From positions 595,793 to 659,792 of the forward strand of contig NW_005434651.1 in assembly GCF_000315625.1 (NCBI RefSeq): DNA of 64,000 nucleotides. The letters run 5' to 3'. The translations under genes and the position numbers were made by a program. Position 1 is the first letter of the stretch. Each line of letters opens with the position of its first letter. The notes under the pieces are model-generated. The model saw only the letters and a list, made by a program, of their open reading frames with translations, ran no database searches and was not told where the DNA came from. Below are positions 19,409-30,553 of the stretch, in pieces. The stretch is from Guillardia theta CCMP2712 (Eukaryota > Cryptophyceae > Pyrenomonadales > Geminigeraceae).

Positions 19409-20055
19409 CGAGAAGGCGTGAAAATGTCGATGTCAAGTGGAAAGAAGTTGAACTTGTGGCTTGCGATTCACGATATGGTCTTTCCTTGGAAAGATGCAAG
19501 CTCCCTATTTGAATTGCTTCATCGCTGACTGCAATAACACCTGTAATTCAACATTATCTGGTGTATCAAGAATTGATATGTTGCCATTTCAACTAAAGTA
19601 CCAAAAGATCTGAGCCAAACTGAATAAACTTCCTGAAAGATCAGGTCCGACTAACTCCCTAATGCAAAATTTGATCACTCCTTTTCAACCCTCTTCTCCC
19701 ATTCACAAACTTCCTCTCCTTCCTGTCCTCCTCTCCTCTCCCTCTCCTCTCTCCGCTTCCCCTCCTCGCACTTTACGTCTCTCCATCAGCTGACATAGCG
19801 GATATCATAGGTCAAAAATTCAAAGATACCGAGGACGGGTAGGGTACCCTTCGCTGGTTGATACAGGACAATGTTAGGTGGGGTGGGTAGATCAAGGAGG
19901 GTAGTTTTAATGGTTATCATGACCGGTGCTCTTGAAGCCAGGTATCAATGAAAATGCCGGGTCATTCTTGGTTGACTCCCGAACACTCCATGGTGCAGTC
20001 AACTTGCTGTTGACTGAGAAGCGCTATGATGTACAGTAATCTCACTATCGCCTCC
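19409..20055. other. Intergenic region upstream of the 27-residue-repeat gene
   Basis: Lies between the ATG at 19408 and the 3' end of choline-transporter-like gene 1. It is AT-richer than the neighbouring genes, with a CTC-rich stretch at 19690-19770 and G-rich tracts (gggtagggtaccc, ggtggggtgggtag) at 19838-19905. No gene seen. Confidence 0.5.
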
Positions 20056-22394
20056 TCAGATTTGGTTCGAGAGAGTCTTCACATCGTCCTCGGAGGGAGG
20101 GTGATCGGCAATGACCTGCTTCATACTTCCTGGCGTCTTTCCAGTGTCAAGTTCGATGTCCATACAGTAGCATTGGAAGATGGTGTCAATGCACATGTCC
20201 TGAGAGAGCATTCATCAGTCTCCTCGAGTCCTCGAGCATGCACTCACCCAAACATCCATAAACGCGGAGGCAACACTGAAAGAGATCAACCCGACGATGG
20301 CTGTGGGGAAGACCGGCGCAGACGTCACATCGTTGAAGTTGCCTCCAACCATGATCAGAGCGCAAAGAAACGTGGAAGCGATTGCGATAAAGAGCCTTCC
20401 TATGGCGATGAAAATTGTCGTCATCACATTCAAGGTTCCAATCCGTAGGCAGTTTCTCAAAATCAGCATAAACGCTGCTTTTGCTGATACCAAAAAGTTC
20501 GTTCCTCGTATCGCTGTTTGAATGTAAGCGTTCTTGTTGAGGAAATTCAAAAAGCGTTCCAAGCATGAAAGGCAACATTCGCCACAACATGCAAATATCT
20601 TGACCAGCGGGTTGTTTGGGTTCATCTTCTTCAGTTTGTACACGTAGTAGCGGAAGACCCATCGAATGAATTGCACGATAGCAATAATCAAGCTGCCGAA
20701 TGCTGCGGTACCACCATGATATATCATAGTTCGCTTAGTTGACGATAACAGGGGAAGGACCAAGGTTCTCTTGTCAAACGCCAAGAACCACTTGAAACAA
20801 GCAAGATGTCAGTTAGCGCAGCGAGAAATAACAAAACATACCTCGGCTGTGGCTCCAGCAATGATGAGGTTTCCGCATGCAAGAATAAATGTCCTGCCCC
20901 AGAGAAGACCAAAGAAGTGATAAATGATCATCCTCTGAAGCGTAGTGTTCCAAACAAACTGATGCTGACTTGCCTCCCATGTTCCCGATGATGCTAGGTA
21001 AAGGAAGACAAATATCCACCACACGAACAACGCAACGGTGGCTGCCCATTGGAAAACAGGCAGCAGAAGCATACTGGGAACTTCCGCTAGACATTCAGTC
21101 GCAATTCCAATCACCTTGATGGCAGTGCTGATCCTTGGCAGCATCACCAAGAGGATGAGCGTGTAGGCAACCAAGGCTACTCCAGCCACTGCGGCTGCAG
21201 CAATCGTCATTCCTTGATTCGCTTGCGCAGGACCCAGTGAAACACTGGAAGCCAAGGCTGCACTCCCAGGGATTGTGTTTGCATTGATGAAGTGAGCCTT
21301 AATAGCGAGTACCAAGACAGCCGCTGCCAGCAGAAGCCATGTAGCAAGCAGGATGATGTAGGATATGGGAGCTCCGAAAATCTTGAGGAAGAACGCGTAG
21401 ACGAAGGCGATGACGAGGGCAATACCACCTGCCGCTACGATGATCCACTTTTGTTCTTGCACTTGATCTGAGAGGTAGGCGAAAGTCTGCGATGGAGTGT
21501 TGATCGCAGCAACAATGTAGCTTGGACTTTCCGATGACGCCGTTAAGTTGGAAGAGGATGTGGAGGATACCGACCCTGACCCCGTCGAAGGCACGCAACG
21601 ATTGAAGCCCGACATGGGCGAGGAGGAGTAAGTCAGGAAGCAGAAAGCGTAAGGCTGGTTCTGACTGACGGTCTTTGTGGCAGGCACGTTGCTGTTGATG
21701 ACTTGACTGCCCTGCCCTGTAAGTGCTCCTGTGCAGCAAGAATCGGAAGGTTGATTGCCACTTCCACAATCGCAAAGCGGGTTTTGGCTCAGACAAGAGT
21801 AGTACCCTGTTGCTGTTCCAGATTCTGGGCATTCGGTGTTTTGCGATGTTTTGAACGGCAAGATACACCTAAGATAGTTGGTCTTCTGTCAGGAGGATGA
21901 AACCCTTCAACACCGTCAAGACGACCTGATCTGCAATGAAGACGGTGGACATACGTCAACGCAGACCGACCATGTCAGATTGCTCGACGATGGTCGTGGA
22001 TAATATCTGATGAATCAGTCAATCAAACATAAATGCAAAGTCAGAATAGAACGATATACAGCAAAGTCTTGTTGGAATTGATTCCGGTCCCACAAGTTTG
22101 CCCGAGGAAGTCATAGCCATAATGAAGTCGGGGTGGCTGTCCATTGGAAAAGGCAAATATCCCCACGATGAGCATTCCGATCCAAAACACGATGAAGATC
22201 AAGCAACACAACATATCAGTACAGCCTCTGTGCTGCTTGATCTCGAAATCCTCGCCCTGTGGATTCAAAGAGCAAACAAGTCAAGACCGAATATCGGGTG
22301 GGAGATGCTGATGGCATACATTCTCCAACTTCAATGGACTCCCGCCCTTCTGGTCTATCTTTTGTCGCAGCTCCTCGTGAGCTTCACTCTCCAT
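20056..22394 (-). CDS. Choline transporter-like protein (SLC44/CTL family), paralogue 1
   Basis: Multi-pass plasma or organelle membrane protein of the SLC44 family (choline and ethanolamine transport in characterised members). Exon 1 (22320-22394) encodes a hydrophilic cytosolic start. Exon 2 has the family signature CTDMLCCLIFIVFW and GYDFLGQTCG. Exon 3 gives NLTWSVCVDVCP. Exon 4 (about 20870-21870) holds the cysteine-rich extracellular loop and helices, including YIILLATWLLLAAAVLVLAI and WAATVALFVWWIFVFLYLAS. Exon 5 carries the conserved C-terminal region FRYYVYKLKKMNPNN, CCLSCLERFLNFLNKNAY, IQTAI and NCLRIGTLN. The last exon ends DTIFQCYCMDIE to SNQI with TGA at 20056. Size (about 690 residues) is normal for the family. 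The ATG at 22394 is followed by a clean gtatgc donor. Substrate is not predictable. Confidence 0.88.
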
Positions 22395-23703
22395 CTTTGG
22401 AGTGCCGGGCTGTCCCTTTAGGATACGTCAGTGCTCGAGCTTTGAGAATCGATAACTTCAAGCATGCGTAAAGCTAGGTTTGTTATTCATTGAGATAGCA
22501 AGCTGCTCTATCTCTTCAGGTGAAAGTCTAAGTTTTCTGGAGACAGGACACTCAAACTCGCGGCAGTCCCAGAGGCTGGAGATTCAAGCTGTTGTCTGAT
22601 CTGCCTCATCACAAATACCTTCAATAATCCTATATCATTTGAATTCCTCTAAGACAACTTTATCTATTTCATGCTGAATTCGTTTTTTTCCTGTTTGATG
22701 TCTACAGAGGCAAGTATCTTACTGCGTCACGCCATGGGTCAGTTTCAAATGTTATTCTGGCAAGCATAACACCAACACGTCCTGCAGCCAACAAGATCCT
22801 ACAAAGACGCTGAAGCTGACCATGAAACACTGTGTATCTTCTGCAGCACTCCCATCAACAATGCATTCAGACAACACACATCCCATTGGTCCTGAAATTG
22901 TTTGTCTCGGAACATAGTTCTTGGTCATCATCTTTGCAAAGTCATATGTTAGCTACATCCTTCTCCGCATTTCCCTGTTTCTTCCTTCATCATCCTTGCT
23001 CTATCTGCCGCGTGTGCGCATGCTGCTACAGCTGGCCCCTCCGGCGGACCTCTCCCAGCATTCGAGTCACTCCTGGTTACTACCCACCCCTGACTTCCCC
23101 TCCAGGCTGGACTTTAGATGAAAGAAGGGGTAGTGACACAATAGGATCATTCATCAACTTCAACATCACCGGTCCTACACTACCACCACCGGTCCTTTTG
23201 ACCTTCTTGATACCCCAGTCCGATAAACCCTGCGACTTCCGCCGGGTGCGGGATCGATTGCCGTATGGTACAACTACCACCCCTACCATCCCAACATGAC
23301 TACACCTTTGGTATCGCAGGGGGCCTATTAGGGGGTAGGGGTGGGGTTCACTTCTGACATGTGAGAGTAGTGACCGGTACTATTACAACTACCTCAAAGA
23401 TACGCCTTGAACACTTAGGAAATTGTACGGTCACTGCCCGGGCCGCCGGGACAAGCCAGCCGGGCCTCCTCCCCGCCGGGCCGGACCGCCGACTTTACTG
23501 ACTATGTGTCTGATCGTGCCGCAGTACCGCCGCAGTGAGCCTCCGGGCAGCGCGCCGCCCGGACAACCGTTGTGTACCACCACCAACCATCGACTCGTTG
23601 AACTGTCGCAAGTTGATCGGACGCTCCTTGCACCCGCACTGCACCGCGAAAGTTGCCACATTTTCTTCTTCATTTACACTTTGAAATATCCCTACGAATG
23701 TGG
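22395..23703. other. Intergenic region upstream of CTL paralogue 1
   Basis: About 1.3 kb between the start of CTL 1 and the 3' end of the SLATT gene, so it should hold the CTL 1 promoter. The left half is AT-rich; the right half has a G-tract (about 23322-23350) and a CCGGGC-rich CpG block (23425-23580). Open frames at 22832-23299 and 23423-23764 have no domain or splice support and are judged non-coding. Confidence 0.5.
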
Positions 23704-26602
23704 TCATGCCAATGCCCCTCGTTCTTCCTCCTCTTTCTTCTTCTTGTCCTCAGCAGACTCCTGAGATGGGATAGAGAGCCAAGCGTCGTTCTCGCCTGTG
23801 ACGATCGTCTCAACCTGCATGATCAGCATCGAGATGCTCTCAGTGGAGGCTTTGTCCACTGCTGATATGCTGTGCCACCAGGTGATAATGTTGTTCAATT
23901 TCATCAGTGACTTGTTGTATCGCGCAAGCTTCTGCCGTGTCCCGTGGAACTCCAACCAGGAGACGATGGCGGCAGAGAACGCGATCAGGATGGCTCCGTA
24001 CTCGGGATACCCAAGGGTAGAGACAGCAGCTGCTCCGGAGTTTGAGAGGATGGTCAGCCAGGTGCAAGCATTGAGCGTTTGTCTGTACCCAGGGAGTCTG
24101 CTGCGGTAGAAATCCAGCATCAGGTTGACTCTGACCTCGATGTACTGGTTGGGCGAGGTGGGGGTGTGATGGTTGTCCACCAGAGGCGCGTCCTGCTGGG
24201 TCTTGTCGTCGTCCCACTTGTGCTGGAAGTGCTTGTAGACCTTGCGGGGGTAGCTGCGCATGAAGGAAGTCTCGCCGATGTCCGCAGACTCCATGAGCTC
24301 TGCCCTGAGCTCGAGGACGCGGTCACGGAGAGCGATCTCCGGGGCATCCGACTTGTTGTTGTTCATGGCGAAGACGCCGACGCGCGTCCTGTACATCCAG
24401 ATGACGCTGACGATGCGTGATGAGATGTTTCGCAGGATCCGCCAGCGGTGCATGGGGTTGTAGAACGCCAGGATGGCCCCGATGATGGACGCCGACAGTG
24501 AAAGGAAGAAGATGATAGTCTTGGTCCTCCCGTCATCAAGGCAGGTGAAGGCAACAACCTCACACCTGTCTACTTTGTTCTTCATCACTGTGATCGCTGT
24601 GATGACGAGGCCCAAGGACAAGATGACGATATAGCCTAACTTGGATATGATCTTGTACGACTCCGCCACGTGGTTGCAGATGTCCACAGTGTCCCAGGCC
24701 TCCCGCAAGATCTTGAGACCTTCGAGCGAGTTCTCCTCGGGGATCCTTCCGATCCGGACAAGATCCTCAATGAGCTTGCTGAGGCCCTTGACGTCGCTCA
24801 CGTTCCTCCCGTAGAAGATGGGGGAGGAGAGCAGCTGGCTCACTTGCTCCCCATACTCCACCCGTGCGTCTTCAGAGATGCTCGCCTTCATCGCGTCGAA
24901 AGATTCCCACAGGGGTTTGATCCCCTTCTTCTCGCACACCCGCACGACCTGCCAGTAATTCTGCATGTGCTCTTCCTTGAGGAAGTCGACAACTGAGCGA
25001 AGGTCAGCGAGCTTCTCCTCCTCCGAAGAATCCATCTTTTCCCCTCTGTTCTTCCTCTCGATCGCCTCCCAGAGTTTCTCCGGGTGAGAGCTAGACTTGG
25101 AAGCATTCGGATTCTTGCTAATCGCCGGTTCATATTCCTTCAGGACCGAATCCATAAACGCGATGTTACACACGTCATAGACTTCATTCTGATTCGCTTG
25201 AAACAGCTCCTCTCGGAACTCTCGGATCTGAGAAAATGCTTCCTTCAGCCTCTCTTTCCTGCTGTTCCCTCGCAACTCCTTCCTCTCGCGCAGGTCCAGG
25301 AACACGACAGGAACAGAAGAGTTGATGATGTCAACACAGATCTGCAGTCAAACAATCCCATCACCCAAGACTTACAGGCCACGAGCAGGGCCAGCAAACT
25401 CACCTGGTTGTTGGTGTTCTCATGCGTCCTCGTGAACCTCAGAGTGAAGCAGGGGATAGACTGAGAGAAGTTCTCTAGGATCATGTTCTCCAGCAGGTTC
25501 GCCGGCCCGGGGTTCCAGTTCACAAACTTGCCGTTGGTGTCCACGGTGGCGCCCTCGAAGAGGATGTAGTTGTCCACTCCCGCCAGCAGGTCTTGGCTTA
25601 CCCACTTTGAGCGTTCCGGGCTAGAAACGGCCTTGTTGAAGTCGTCCATAAGGTCATCGTTCCTCCCGAAGCTCTCCGACTTGCTCCTGATCTGATGCGA
25701 CACCGTGCCATCTACCCTGCTCTGCCGCTGGAACACCCACCTCCAACCCGAGCCCATGGTGGAGAAGGGGAGCTTCGCCCCCCACTTGGATCGCAGCAAG
25801 TTGACCGCCTGAGAGAAGGCATGAGCGCCCATGTCCCAGTCTGAGGCCGGCATGAGCACTATGGCGTTGGTTTGTGCGCACAGAGGGATCAACACGTCCC
25901 GAAAGAAGTTCACCAGCTTCACCTTGGCGTTCTCGAGCTCACTTTGTTGCACAGATGGGCCATGGTTACCAGGCAGATAGTTCTCACGCCACATGTCGGG
26001 CACTCCTCCTATATTCCCGCTCAGCAAGGGTTGCGGATCGAATTTACCCTCCTCGAAATCTTTCCCCACCCTCTCCGTGAACCACCTGTACTGCATCGTC
26101 CCTGCCTCTGAGTGCAGAAGCTTCACCACCAACTTGGGCTTCCCGTTCAGCTCGAACGCATGGAACAGCTTCGGGATCGATTCTCGGGTGAAGACGGAGG
26201 CCTGTCGGTTGTTGAGCACCAAAAGCTTCTTCGTCATCGACGACGACCCGACTTCGGCATGGATGTCCTCGACTGCAACATCATCTCGTCAGATGCTGCT
26301 CAAGTTCTCACAAGTAAGAAAACAACACGTACCTAGGTTATAGAGAGTCTGTGCCAACCATGAAATTGGGCCATGAACACACCGAGGAGAAGGAAACGTT
26401 AGGAAACGCGGGCCACAGGATTCGAGCAGAGGGATTGACACACCTTGGCTCTTATCTCCAGCAGCTCGTCTTCTATCTGCAAACCGTTGCTCCTGCGAGA
26501 GTGGATCTCTGACCTGATGGTGGCAGGCTGCCTTGCGGGTGGAGCGGCCGTGGGATCGGGTTCCATCGTGTTGACAGATCCTGGAAGTTGATCTTCCTCC
26601 AT
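23704..26602 (-). CDS. Large membrane protein with SLATT-type 2TM module and Rossmann-like N-terminal half
   Basis: About 900 residues in four exons. Exon 1 starts at ATG 26602 and ends at a gtgtgt donor; a 16-base exon (26333-26348) and the main exon from 26272 follow, then an intron near 25340-25405. The N-terminal half alternates predicted strands and helices (NAIVLMPASDWDMGAHAF, DNYILFEGATVD, SIPCFTLRF, SVPVVFLDLRER), compatible with a SLOG/LSDAT-like Rossmann nucleotide-sensor fold, which is inference. The C-terminal half has four hydrophobic helices (LGYIVILSLGLVITAITVM, TIIFFLSLSASIIGAILAFY, LTILSNSGAAAVSTLG, YGAILIAFSAAIVSWLEF) and the SLATT/DUF4231-like pattern: RWRILRNISSRIVSVIWMYR, TRVGVF, then YNKSLMKLNNIITWWHSI and a terminal E...W helix. 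SLATT modules are predicted pore-forming effectors in bacteria; the role here is unknown. Confidence 0.72.
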
Positions 26603-27360
26603 GATCGCTCAACAGATTGACAATGTAGATATATTGAAACTGTCGCTTCTATTGTTATTTCGCCAAGCCGTGCTTTGTGTATCCCCTGACAATCTTGCAG
26701 TCTGCGAGACTTTTGGCGCACTTACGTCTAAAACCCTTTCAATCTCGTTCCCTGTGGCTGTCAACACGTCCCTACATCTATTCTTTGCTCTCTTATATCT
26801 TGTGCTCACTCTCCTCTGCTCTCCTCTTACTCGCCCTCCTCTTTCCCTCCTCTCTTCCTCTTCCTCTGCATCCTTCGCCTCCTGCTGGTCGTTACTACGT
26901 ATCCATTTTTTTCCGCTTCTGTTGGTTGGAAGTTCACGATTGCGCTCTGAGGCAGACCTGTTCCCACCATTTCTCTCTGAGGCAGACTCGCATCGAGTTT
27001 AGCTAATTCTTACTCCCCAAGTCTTATTTCAACAGAACAGGACTTAATTTAAGGCTAATCCTTGCATTTTTAGGTATCTTTGAGAAATATTTAGAGAGCT
27101 TGTCGGTTAATTTAAGGTCCCTCCTGGAGGAATTGGGGAGCAAGGTGTAATGGCGGCGATCGGGGGGCAGGAGCGACGGCGAGGCGGGAGATGTTGAGAG
27201 CTGACATGGTGGAATGAGGCTCCGATGTGCAAGTAATGCGCATCAGCTGATAGTCGTGCGATGAGGAACGTCGTGTGCTGCTCGCTCTGTTGTATCCCGC
27301 TACTGCCCTGACTAGGTTGGTTTTGCGGCTGCTCCGTTTGATCTTGTGGAACAGAGCAAG
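26603..27360. other. Divergent intergenic region
   Basis: Separates the minus-strand SLATT gene (ATG 26602) from the plus-strand NHL gene (ATG 27361), so it presumably carries both promoters. It is pyrimidine-rich at 26800-26880 and AT-richer at 27000-27110, with the imperfect direct repeat tctgaggcagac (near 26947 and 26978). No gene seen. Confidence 0.5.
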
Positions 27361-28718
27361 ATGTTTCTGGAGTTATCGATCGAGAAGAAGATAGCATTCC
27401 TGATGTCTGTCCACCCAAGATTGGGAGCTGAGTCGTGCGGATCATGGCAAAAGTTAGCCTCGGACAACTTCTGCTTCGATGATGTGCTCATGATCATTGT
27501 GAAGGCAGCAGAAATCCGACCTGGGATCGTGCGGAAGATGTCGAGGCGAGAAATTTTCATGGTCGGGGAGGGAAAGCTACAATGTCCGCACTGTGTTGCT
27601 GTCGACTCGGCGGGCAACATTGTAGTAGTGGACTGCGATGGGGTCAAGGTCTTCAGGGGAAGGGATGGAACATTGCTGAAGAGCATGGGGCACCGGGGAA
27701 GCAATATCACTGAGCTGCACCTTCCATGGGGAGTGGCTGTCGACCAGGACGACAGTATCATCGCTGCCAACGTGGGTGAAGACAACATAGTTGTCTTCGA
27801 CAAGGACGGGAGCGTGAGGCGGACAGTGGGTCGGAGCGGATCTGGGGAGGGAAAGCTAAAGCACCCCTACGGTGTGGCGGTGGACGGGGAGGGGAACATC
27901 GTGGTAGCAGACTACGACAACAACAGGCTGCAGCTGTTCGGGAGGGACGGGAGGTTCCTCAGGGCGATAGGGAAGAAGGGCAGCGGGGAAGGGGAGCTAC
28001 AGCAGCCGTGGGGGGTGGCGGTGGACAGCAACGGCGTCATAGTCGTGGCTGAGAGCCTGGGGAGGAGAGTCGCCATGTTCAAGAACGATGGCACCTTCAT
28101 CAGGTCGATCCGCAGGTGGGGGAGCGAAGGCTCCGCGCTGGGTCGCCCGCGCGGCCTCGCCATCGACATGGAGGGGAACGTGGTGGTGGCGGACTGGGAG
28201 ATGCACAGAGTTCTTGTGTTCAGGTGGGGCAAGCTGCTGTGACTGTGCTCGTGGAGGAAGGGAGTGACGCGCTTGCTGGCTGCAGGCAGGATGGGAGCTT
28301 CGTGCGATCCTTCGGGGGTCGGGGGTCGGGGGACGGGGAGCTGAAGCATCCATGTGGTAAGCTGCTGATGATCACATGCGTATGGTTGCCAGAATCTCCT
28401 CCCTACCTTGTCCCCTCTCCCATCCCCATCCCCCTCCCTACCTCCTCTCCTCCCCCTCCCCCTCCCTACTTCCTCTCCTCCCCCCCCCTCTCTACCTCCT
28501 CTCCTCCCCTCCTCTTCCCTACCTCCTCCCCTCCTCCTCCTCTACTCCCTCCCTTGCCCGGACTCACCTCGTCTTCCCTGCCTCTTCCCCTCCTTTCTCC
28601 TCTCTCTCTGCTTTCTCATCCCTTGGGTGCAGGCGTTGCTGTGGATGGGATCGGAAACATCGTGGTAGCGGACTACGAGAACCATCGGGTTCAAGTGTTC
28701 AGCGCTGAGTTCGAGTGA
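27361..28718 (+). CDS. NHL-repeat beta-propeller protein
   Basis: ATG at 27361 (the codon GTG 15 bases earlier is not a plausible eukaryotic start). The first 65 residues form a short helical head with no known domain. NHL repeats follow, each with the GVAVD..GNIVVAD motif: CPHCVAVDSAGNIVVVD, LPWGVAVDQDDSIIAAN, HPYGVAVDGEGNIVVADYD, QPWGVAVDSNGVIVVAE, RPRGLAIDMEGNVVVADW and a last one split by introns. Exons are 27361-28223, 28286-28356 and 28633-28718, with TGA at 28716. The second intron (276 nt) is an almost pure C/T tract. Six or seven repeats would close a propeller, a protein-interaction platform. No RING or B-box is present, so the partner is unknown. Confidence 0.85.
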
Positions 28719-28935
28719 ATGAATCGATTCCCCTCCCCTCGTATGCTCGTAGCCCTGAGATCCTTTACCCTTGCCGGAATCCGCTTCTCCTCCTCCTCCT
28801 CCTCCTCCTCCTCCTCCACCTCCTCCACCTCCATCACCTTAGTATATATATTGTTTATTATACTTACTCTAATGTATCTCAGTCAATAGAATTGCTTTAT
28901 CATATATTTCTACATTGTTGAATCTTGAATCTTGT
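28719..28935. repeat. CTC microsatellite and AT-rich sequence before the gap
   Basis: A (CTC)n run at about 28786-28830 is followed by AT-rich sequence up to the N run. This is the 3' flank of the NHL gene; no coding seen. Confidence 0.6.
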
Positions 28936-29035
28936 NNNNNNNNNNNNNNNNNNNNNNNNNNNNNNNNNNNNNNNNNNNNNNNNNNNNNNNNNNNNNNNNN
29001 NNNNNNNNNNNNNNNNNNNNNNNNNNNNNNNNNNN
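28936..29035. other. Assembly gap (100 N)
   Basis: Exactly 100 unknown bases, a conventional placeholder length. It is flanked on the right by a long C/T repeat, the likely cause of the break. Any frames drawn across it are meaningless. Confidence 0.99.
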
Positions 29036-29190
29036 TCCCCCACCTCCCTCCCTCCCCTCCCCTCCCCTCCCCTCCCCTCCCTCCCTCCCTCCCTCCCCTC
29101 CCTCCCCTCCCCTCCCCTCCCTCCCCTCCCCTCCCCTCCCCTCCCTCCCCTCCCTCCCTCCCTCCCTCCCTCCTCCCTCCCTCCTCCCTG
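29036..29190. repeat. Pyrimidine tract (CTCCC)n
   Basis: About 155 bases made only of C and T, apart from one A close to its left end, as irregular ctccc/ctcccct units. It starts at the gap edge, so its true length is unknown. It lies in or just before an intron of the IGPS-like gene. Confidence 0.9.
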
Positions 29191-29210
29191 ATTGCTACTC
29201 TTCACCACAG

Positions 29211-30089
29211 GAGAGGAGCAAGGGCAACTTTCCGGGGCCGTGCCTTATCATCCAGCGAGGGAGCATGAAGACGCTGAAAGACGTTGGCCTGCCAGGAGCT
29301 TCTTGCACCCGACTGATCCTCTCTGTGCAGGTGGTGGAGGCAGCAGCGAGGGGAGTGCAAGCTGCCATCCTCCCAGTGGGTGGTAGCGATGGCGGCGAGG
29401 TGTGCCGGGAGGACAGCTCCGTACCTCTGATTCATGTGGTCAGCACACCTTGCAAGACTTGGTCTTGGCTTGCAACTCGTTGAACTTGCTGCCAATCATT
29501 GAAGTATCCAGCGAGGAGGAGATCGGGGCGGCAGTGCAGGCTGGCGCCCAGGTATGGTGAAGGGCTGTTGTCCCATGTTTGCTGATGCGGCGGAGCCAGG
29601 CGCTCCTAGTCAAGGAAGTCGAGTCACTGGAGACGTCGATGAGACTCTTCGAAAAGATCCCCAAACAGGTGAGGAATGGCTGTGGTAGGAGAGGAGGAGG
29701 GAGACTTCTCCCCGCAGGTTGTTTCCCTTTGTTCCATCGGGGGGATGCAGGAAGACTGTGCGGAGCTCGAGCAGGTTCAAGACCGAGAGTCTCGTCACCC
29801 GCTGAACAACATCACTTCAGGCAGCCGCATCAAAGATCGTGGGGTATGATGGAGTTGTGATATCTCAGGCGGCAAGGTTGTTACGACATGACTTCTTCCT
29901 TCCTTTCCCTCTGCTGTCTTTCTCCTCGCCTTTCTCGCTCCGTCCTCCTCTGGTCTGCCTGCTTGCCTTCAGTTTCTCATCTCTTCGTGTAGATCTGTGG
30001 GGGATGTTGAGTATGTCGAGTGGATTTTGTCGAATTTGACGAGCAAGAGATCGAAAGCCGTTGAGTTTTCCATCCAAGAGTTCAAGTGA
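29211..30089 (+). CDS. Indole-3-glycerol-phosphate-synthase-like TIM barrel, 5' part not visible
   Basis: The first visible exon follows a clean cacag acceptor at 29211; upstream exons lie in or beyond the gap. Joined by short introns, the exons read RGVQAAILPVGDLVLACNSL and LLPIIEVSSEEEIGAAVQAG, then ALLVKEVESLETSMRLFEKI, QVVSLCSIGGMQEDCAEL and KIVGYDGVVISQA, ending SVGDVEYVEWIL to SIQEFK with TGA at 30087. This follows the strand order of IGPS (TrpC) from about beta-4 to beta-8. The Glu of the beta-5 IEV motif is present. The Asn of the usual NNR after beta-6 and the Glu-Ser of SESGI at beta-7 are not, so catalysis of indole-glycerol-phosphate formation is doubtful. It is best called IGPS-like; another TIM barrel is possible. 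Confidence 0.55.
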
Positions 30090-30126
30090 GATGTGCTGTC
30101 AGGAGGAGGAATGGGAGGAAGAGATG

Positions 30127-30194
30127 ATGGAGGAGGAGGAGGAGGAGGAGGAGGAGGAGGAGGAGGAGGAGGAGGAGGAGGAGGAGGAGGAGGA
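30127..30194. repeat. (GGA)n trinucleotide run
   Basis: Over twenty tandem gga units just after the stop of the IGPS-like gene, in its 3' flank. Poly-Glu and poly-Pro/Ser frames across it are artefacts. Confidence 0.9.
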
Positions 30195-30553
30195 CTGGGA
30201 TGGGGAAAGGTGGAGGGCGGCTGGCTCACTGCAGTGTAGGAAGAGGCATCCTACGATCACCGAGCGATGGGACGCCGATTGTGCGCAACGGGATCCTACC
30301 TCATGGTTGCGAATATGAGAGGGAGGACGGAGGGAACGGGGGAGACGACTTGGTGGTGGTGGTGGTGAAGGAGAGAGGGAATACGAGGATGGGGAGAGAA
30401 AGGAGGGGGGAGCAGAGGGAAGAGGAGGGGGAGAGGGGGCAATGGGGAGGACTACTGATTCTCTTGCAGGAAAAAGTGGAAGCAATACAAGAAGACACGA
30501 GATTATCAGATCAGAGCTCAGATCTGGGGTGCGTGACGGTCAATGCAGACACT

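Noticed and set aside
18727-19512. Alternative frames of 190-200 codons over the 81-base repeats on both strands
   Set aside because: An 81-base unit is divisible by three, so every frame repeats and stays open; only the frame with ATG 19408 continues into non-repeat protein-like sequence.
22832-23299. 155-codon plus frame between CTL 1 and the SLATT gene
   Set aside because: It has no domain, its composition is unlike its neighbours, and it includes the G-tract and promoter-like region.
27346-27360. GTG start 15 bases before the NHL gene ATG
   Set aside because: Non-ATG starts are not expected in nuclear genes without further evidence; ATG 27361 is adopted.
28900-29483. Frames running through the 100-N gap
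   Set aside because: They consist of undetermined residues and a C/T repeat; nothing is supported.
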